Positions 59,662 through 64,000 of a stretch of DNA of 64,000 nt are shown one piece after another. Each line of letters starts with the position of its first letter. Positions within the stretch are counted from its first letter, which is position 1. Made by a program: the position numbers and the translations under genes. The notes under the pieces are model-generated. The model was not told the origin of the DNA and ran no database searches. It saw nothing but the letters and a program-made list of their open reading frames with translations. The stretch is from Mucilaginibacter flavidus (lineage in GTDB: Bacteria > Bacteroidota > Bacteroidia > Sphingobacteriales > Sphingobacteriaceae), in contig NZ_JAMXOE010000025.1 of assembly GCF_024055575.1 (NCBI RefSeq), positions 1-64,000 of the forward strand, in the 5' to 3' direction.

Positions 59662-61488
59662 TTAATTTACTTCAAATTGTAGCGCACTCAAATATCTGTA
59701 AAGCCCCTGCTCGTTTGCAAGTAATTCCTGGTGACTGCCCGACTCCACAATCTTGCCTTTCTCCAGCACAATTATCTTATCCGCTTCCCGGATGGTCGAA
59801 AGGCGGTGGGCAATAATGATTGATGTACGGTTTTTCATTAATTCTTCCAGTGCCTCCTGCACCAAACGCTCCGATTCCGAATCTAATGATGATGTGGCTT
59901 CATCAAGTATCAGTATCGCCGGATTTTTTAGCAAAGCCCTTGCAATGGCTATGCGCTGCCGTTGGCCTCCTGATAATTTCACCCCGCGTTCACCAACAAC
60001 GGTATCATATCCTTGGGGGAACGACATAATAAACGCATGCGCATTTGCGCGTTGGGCTGCCTGTATAATTTCATCTTCTGTGGCGATAAGTTTTCCGTAG
60101 GCGATGTTTTCTTTTATTGTACCGCCAAACAGCAAAACGTCCTGCGGTACAATGGCTACCTGGTTACGAATGTCGGTTAATGAATAATCCGATGACGGCA
60201 TGCCGTCGAATGATATAACGCCGTTTTGTGGGTGATAAAACTGCAGTATTAAAGCCGCCATGGTTGATTTACCTGAACCGCTTGGGCCAACTATCGCCAC
60301 GCGCTGCCCGGCATCGGCATCAAACGAGATGTCGTTCAAAACCGTTAATTCCGGTCTCGACGGGTAGGCGAACTCCACGTTTGTGAATGACAGGTTACCT
60401 TTTATTTTTTGCTGGATGATGTTATCCTTGTCGTTGATAGATACGTCTTCGCCTTTTTCATCCAGGATTTCCAGCACCCGCTCACTGGCACCAACAGCTT
60501 TTTGCACATTGGCATACAGATCGGGGAAACTGCCCATGGCACTGCCTACAAAGGTGGCATACAGTGCAAAAGTAAATAACTGGCCAACCTCCAACTCGTG
60601 GTGGCTCACCAGGATACAGCCATAACCCACAATGGCAACCACGGCGCCGAATAAACAAAACACGATAAAGGATACAAATATGCCGCGATATTTTGCGCCT
60701 TTAATGGCTATATCGGCCACATCGCGAATGTTTTTGCCGTAGCGCCCGGCTTCAAATGCCTCGTTAACAAAAGCCTTTACATTAGCTATACCCTGCAGGG
60801 TCTCTTCAACTATCGTGTTCGATTCTGCCAGCTTATCCTGTGCCTGCCGCGACAATTTGCGAATGAATTTGCCAAAAAATATGGCGAAAACAATTAGCGG
60901 CGGTAACAGCACCAGCAAGGCAATTGCAAGTTTTACAGATATTATTGCCATAGCAGCTATCCCGCCTATTAATAAAACCGCCTGCCTTATCATTTCGGCG
61001 ATGGTGGTGGTCAGTGTATCCTGTATTTGTGATAAGTCCGCCGAGATGCGACTGTTTAGTTCCCCAACCCTGCGGTTCGAGAAAAAGTTCATGGGCAGGG
61101 TTATCAGCTTAAAATAAGTATCGCGCCGTATATCGGCCAATGAGCGTTCAGCTACATTTACAAACCACAATATCCTGAAAAATGAGACAAAGGCCTGCAC
61201 AAATAATACGCCAAAGGCAAGCTCCAATATGCCCTTTATAGTGCCCGGTAACCAGGGATTGGTATGCGCTCCTTTTGCGGTATCAATTAACCCGCCAATA
61301 AATGCCGGGAATGCCAAACCAACCAGGCTGGATAAAAACAAGAACACCAAACCCGCTATAAACCTTGCCCGGTAAGGTTTAATATAAGCCAGCAGCCGTG
61401 AAATTTTATGCAGCGTTTGCCTGTCTAGTTTTGCTTTGGGTAATTCAGCCTCGGGTGCATTGCTGCTGTTTAGTCGTCTTCGTGCCAT
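59662..61488 (-). CDS. MsbA-like ABC transporter (half-transporter)
   Basis: A 608-residue fusion of a six-helix membrane domain (about 30-330) and an ABC ATPase (about 355-605). The ATPase shows Walker A IVGPSGSGKSTMAAL, signature VKLSGGQRQRIAIARALL, Walker B AILILDEATSSLDSESE and H-loop IIAHRLST. It would act as a homodimeric exporter for lipids or other amphiphiles; the substrate is not evident. The gene is monocistronic. Confidence 0.93.
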   Translation of the reverse strand: MARRRLNSSNAPEAELPKAKLDRQTLHKISRLLAYIKPYRARFIAGLVFLFLSSLVGLAFPAFIGGLIDTAKGAHTNPWLPGTIKGILELAFGVLFVQAFVSFFRILWFVNVAERSLADIRRDTYFKLITLPMNFFSNRRVGELNSRISADLSQIQDTLTTTIAEMIRQAVLLIGGIAAMAIISVKLAIALLVLLPPLIVFAIFFGKFIRKLSRQAQDKLAESNTIVEETLQGIANVKAFVNEAFEAGRYGKNIRDVADIAIKGAKYRGIFVSFIVFCLFGAVVAIVGYGCILVSHHELEVGQLFTFALYATFVGSAMGSFPDLYANVQKAVGASERVLEILDEKGEDVSINDKDNIIQQKIKGNLSFTNVEFAYPSRPELTVLNDISFDADAGQRVAIVGPSGSGKSTMAALILQFYHPQNGVISFDGMPSSDYSLTDIRNQVAIVPQDVLLFGGTIKENIAYGKLIATEDEIIQAAQRANAHAFIMSFPQGYDTVVGERGVKLSGGQRQRIAIARALLKNPAILILDEATSSLDSESERLVQEALEELMKNRTSIIIAHRLSTIREADKIIVLEKGKIVESGSHQELLANEQGLYRYLSALQFEVN

Positions 61489-61564
61489 TTAATGTAGTAC
61501 TATTTTAAAGATTAAGACGATTGGCGTTTAAAAACATTTTAACCGCCATAAAGATAACTATAAA

Positions 61565-62128
61565 CTACCTGCGACTGCTGCTTTTGCGGCTTGTGCTGCG
61601 TTTACTTTTTACGGGTGCAGGTTTCTTCCTGCGGAACAAAATCATCAGGAAAATTAAAGCGGCCAATACAATTATGGCGATGATCATCATTTTTCGCAGT
61701 TCCGCTTCGTGTGCATTGTCTGTTTCAGCTTCCAGTTTTAAGGCATCTATTTGCGCCCGCAGTTTGTTGATGGTTGACATGTAGCCGAGCGTACTGTTCT
61801 CGGTCTCATTAGTATGCGTCAGTACCTGTTTTTGTTGAAAAGTGCGGTACTCGAGCAGGATTTTTAACTCACTGTAGATGTCGTTGTCGGTTTTAACAAT
61901 GTCCATCAAAATTTCGTTGGAGCTACGGATATCTTTTTTTGTTTGTAAGCCGAATATGCCGGTGTGTTTGCCGAGACTTTCATCGTATTGCCCAAACTTC
62001 ACTGCGCGCTGGGCAAGCATGGTGTTTATTTTTTTACGCTGGAGCTGGTAGGCAAGGGAATCAGTTTTGAATTGGGCAGATGCTCCGAAAAATAAAAACG
62101 ATAAAATAATCGGCAGGAAGCTTTTCAT
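61565..62128 (-). CDS. Exported coiled-coil membrane protein of unknown function
   Basis: A 187-residue protein: signal peptide about 1-18 (FFGASAQ), a helical, coiled-coil-like middle with many Lys, Glu and Leu (about 30-140), one membrane helix (about 147-165) and a very basic tail of Lys, Arg and Ser (KRSTSRKSSSRR). I recognise no family. Its start overlaps the stop of the SAM hydrolase gene by one base (TAATG), so the two are co-translated. The basic tail could contact nucleic acid or lipid head groups; this is only a possibility. Confidence 0.7.
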   Translation of the reverse strand: MKSFLPIILSFLFFGASAQFKTDSLAYQLQRKKINTMLAQRAVKFGQYDESLGKHTGIFGLQTKKDIRSSNEILMDIVKTDNDIYSELKILLEYRTFQQKQVLTHTNETENSTLGYMSTINKLRAQIDALKLEAETDNAHEAELRKMMIIAIIVLAALIFLMILFRRKKPAPVKSKRSTSRKSSSRR

Positions 62129-62907
62129 TAACCCTCAAAATCAATAATCACACTATCACCTAAGCCCAACCCGAGTAAGCCGCTGGCATTGCCTTTATTG
62201 ATCGCAATTTCCAAATGGTCGCTTATACCAAACAGGCAAAGTTTTTCACCTTCGGGTACTTCGTTGTAGTGCCAGCTGAGGTGATTGATGGTTTCGTTAC
62301 GCTTAAATGATAGCGTAAAGCGCCGGTTTTGCTGTACCCGGTTGAAGAACTCTTTAGTAATATTGGTAATTACGTTTTGGAACGAATCGATATAAATAAC
62401 TACGCCTTTTATCAGGTTTTTTTCGATAACAGGTTGCAGGTTCATTTTTTTCTCAAAGTCGCTCACGGGCAGGCCTATTTTAGCAAGGGTGCCTCCCTTT
62501 GCGAGGTGACAGGCAGCTTTTACAAAAATATCAGCCAGCGGAAAGTGCAGGAACTTTAAATCCTGCATGATGTTTAATTCAACAATTTCTTCCGCATCTT
62601 CCTCAAACATCAGGCTGAAAATCCCATTATCGGCGCCAACAAAATAATGATTGCGGTATTTCACAGCCAGGTAGCGGGTCTCGGTATTAAATACGGTATC
62701 AATACCTATTAGATGCACCGTTTCGTCCGGAAAATAATAAAAACTATTTTTTAATATGAAGGCGGCCTGCTGTATATTGTAGGCGGCAACGCTGTTGGTG
62801 ATGTCAACAATGTTAACGGTGGGCAACAATTTTAGGATACTGCCTTTAAGGGCGGCCTGATAAATATCTTTATCGCCCAAATCAGTAGTTAAAGTTATTA
62901 TTGCCAT
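62128..62907 (-). CDS. SAM hydrolase (DUF62 / SAM hydroxide adenosyltransferase)
   Basis: A 259-residue protein of the SAM chlorinase/fluorinase-like family. The N-terminal motif ITLTTDLGDKDIYQAALKG carries the conserved Asp, followed by VDITNSVAAYNIQQAAFIL, FVGADNGIFS and the C-terminal domain with IDSFQNVITNIT. Prokaryotic members without halogenase insertions split S-adenosylmethionine to adenosine and methionine. It is divergent from phoH and followed by a coiled-coil protein gene. Confidence 0.92.
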   Translation of the reverse strand: MAIITLTTDLGDKDIYQAALKGSILKLLPTVNIVDITNSVAAYNIQQAAFILKNSFYYFPDETVHLIGIDTVFNTETRYLAVKYRNHYFVGADNGIFSLMFEEDAEEIVELNIMQDLKFLHFPLADIFVKAACHLAKGGTLAKIGLPVSDFEKKMNLQPVIEKNLIKGVVIYIDSFQNVITNITKEFFNRVQQNRRFTLSFKRNETINHLSWHYNEVPEGEKLCLFGISDHLEIAINKGNASGLLGLGLGDSVIIDFEG

Positions 62908-63007
62908 TAATTTTTTAGATATTTATCGCTAATCTTGTACGTGCATTTAGTGCCTACAAATATTCAATTTTAATTCATAAAAATCTGCAACTAAAAATCA
63001 ATTTGTA

Positions 63008-63964
63008 TTGAACGAGCTTAAATTGTCAATTGAACAAATCAACCCGGCAGTGCTATGGGGACCTAATAATGATCATTTTGAGATCATTAAAAAGCAGTAT
63101 CCAAAGCTAAAAATAGTGGCCCGGGGGAACGAGGTGAAGGTATTGGGCGACGATCACGAGCTGAATATATTCCAGGAAAAGTTTCAACACCTGCTGCAGC
63201 ATGTTGAGAAATATGAAAATTTAAACATCACCGACCTTGAACGCATTCTTGGGTCAAGCATCGAAGCGCCAAAGGCGGATACCTCGGCAGATAAATTTGC
63301 CAGCGGCGAGGTTATCGTGTTCGGCCCCAATGGGGTGATGGTAAAAGCACGTACCGCCAATCAGCGTAAAATGGTTGACTGTATCAATAAAAGCGACATT
63401 CTTTTTGCCATAGGCCCCGCAGGTACCGGTAAAACTTATACAGCTGTTGCTTTGGCTGTAAGGGCGCTTAAAAATAAAGACATCAAACGTATCATATTAA
63501 CCCGGCCCGCAGTCGAAGCAGGGGAGAACCTGGGCTTTTTGCCAGGTGATCTTAAAGAGAAAATTGATCCGTACCTGCGCCCTTTATATGATGCGCTTGA
63601 TGATATGATACCGGCTGAAAAACTGAAATTTTATTTGGAAAACCGTACCATCGAGATCGCACCATTGGCATTTATGCGCGGCCGTACGCTTGACAATTGC
63701 TTTGTGATACTGGACGAGGCCCAAAATGCTACCGACATGCAGTTGAAGATGTTCTTAACGCGTATGGGGCCGTCGGCTAAGTTTATTGTTACGGGTGACG
63801 TTACCCAGATAGATTTACCGAAAAAGCAACAATCAGGTCTGCATACTGCGCTGCGAATATTAACCGATATCAACGGAATTGAAATCGTGTACCTAAGCGG
63901 CGAAGACGTAGTAAGGCACAAATTAGTAAGGAAAATATTAGCTGCTTACGGCGATATACAATAG
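63008..63964 (+). CDS. PhoH-family ATPase
   Basis: A 318-residue PhoH-like protein. The N-terminal part (about 1-95) carries the KH-like region, and the ATPase core shows Walker A AIGPAGTGKTYTAVALA near 130, ILTRPAVEAGENLGFLPGDL, LAFMRGRTLDNCFVILDEAQNAT (Walker B) and VTGDVTQIDLP. The start is a TTG at 63008; no in-frame ATG precedes the conserved region. Relatives bind RNA and act in ribosome maturation and decay. It is divergent from the SAM hydrolase gene. Confidence 0.93.
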   Translation: MNELKLSIEQINPAVLWGPNNDHFEIIKKQYPKLKIVARGNEVKVLGDDHELNIFQEKFQHLLQHVEKYENLNITDLERILGSSIEAPKADTSADKFASGEVIVFGPNGVMVKARTANQRKMVDCINKSDILFAIGPAGTGKTYTAVALAVRALKNKDIKRIILTRPAVEAGENLGFLPGDLKEKIDPYLRPLYDALDDMIPAEKLKFYLENRTIEIAPLAFMRGRTLDNCFVILDEAQNATDMQLKMFLTRMGPSAKFIVTGDVTQIDLPKKQQSGLHTALRILTDINGIEIVYLSGEDVVRHKLVRKILAAYGDIQ

Positions 63965-63968
63965 AGAA

Positions 63969-64000
63969 GGTTCATAGTTCATAGTTAATGGTTCATGGCC
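63969..64000. repeat. TTCATAGTT-type dispersed repeat at window end
   Basis: Another block of the family found at 53260-54095: GGTTCATAGTTCATAG followed by TTAATGGTTCATGG. It runs into the window edge. Confidence 0.65.

Noticed and set aside
1..64000. tRNA, rRNA, prophage or complete IS element
   Set aside because: No tRNA or rRNA sequence, transposase, integrase or phage structural gene was recognised; the only mobile element sign is the group II intron end.

Overview
The window looks like a chromosomal segment of a Bacteroidota bacterium, most likely family Sphingobacteriaceae (Mucilaginibacter/Pedobacter-like). Evidence: a SusC/SusD pair, a GH92 alpha-mannosidase, a CarboxypepD_reg-type TonB receptor, many lipoproteins with C-terminal lipobox cysteines, promoters of the Bacteroidota TTTG-N19-TAnnTTTG type, and weak Shine-Dalgarno signals. 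The genus is an inference. No rRNA, tRNA, CRISPR array, prophage or complete insertion sequence was found.

Layout. 1-232: the 3' end of a group II intron (maturase C-terminus plus domains V/VI). 283-5299: accessory enzymes (SGNH hydrolase, esterase, six-hairpin glycosidase-like protein), an AraC regulator, a VOC protein and a DUF1801/YdeI protein. 5506-15333: a stress and envelope-lipid block with a beta-CASP metallo-hydrolase, a PNPOx-like flavoprotein, an Mla-type lipid ABC transporter (permease, ATPase, MCE protein) followed by a DUF3943 protein and a patatin phospholipase, then three tandem-domain universal stress proteins. 15366-23493: siderophore-type TonB receptor, BrkB/YihY membrane protein, a PASTA-rhodanese-MltG-thioesterase operon, a small lipoprotein and a quinone-oxidoreductase-like MDR. 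23928-25594: an aldonolactone-oxidase-like flavoprotein gene broken by a one-base frameshift. 25786-28765: an ABC ATPase with two paralogous membrane proteins. 29111-30630: EamA exporter and cyclophilin between two copies of a 37-bp inverted repeat. 32194-39338: a minus-strand operon of SusC, SusD, arylsulfotransferase-like lipoprotein and TsdA-like dihaem cytochrome c, with two LacI-type operator palindromes upstream. 40132-46983: cupin, LivJ-type lipoprotein, HpaI aldolase, a Crp/Fnr regulator, two methyltransferases and a SulP transporter. 47013-52317: a decayed histidine kinase end, an orphan gene, GH92 and a TlpA-like thioredoxin. 52464-63964: housekeeping genes (amidase, YajQ, ppk1-ppx, UbiX, MsbA-like ABC, SAM hydrolase, PhoH) and a clan GH-A hydrolase.

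The most notable signal is regulatory. Five promoter regions (metallo-hydrolase, PNPOx protein, mlaE operon, first universal stress protein, and the intergenic region between the Crp/Fnr gene and the methyltransferases) each carry two TGA-N6-TCA (FNR-like) dyads spaced exactly 22 bp centre to centre. The only incomplete box is the second one in the Crp/methyltransferase region. In each case a TAnnTTTG-like -7 element starts 28.5-30.5 bp from the centre of the promoter-proximal box. The window's own Crp/Fnr protein, which has no cysteines, is the obvious candidate regulator. This would join the stress proteins, the lipid transport/phospholipase module and the methyltransferase-SulP cluster in one regulon.
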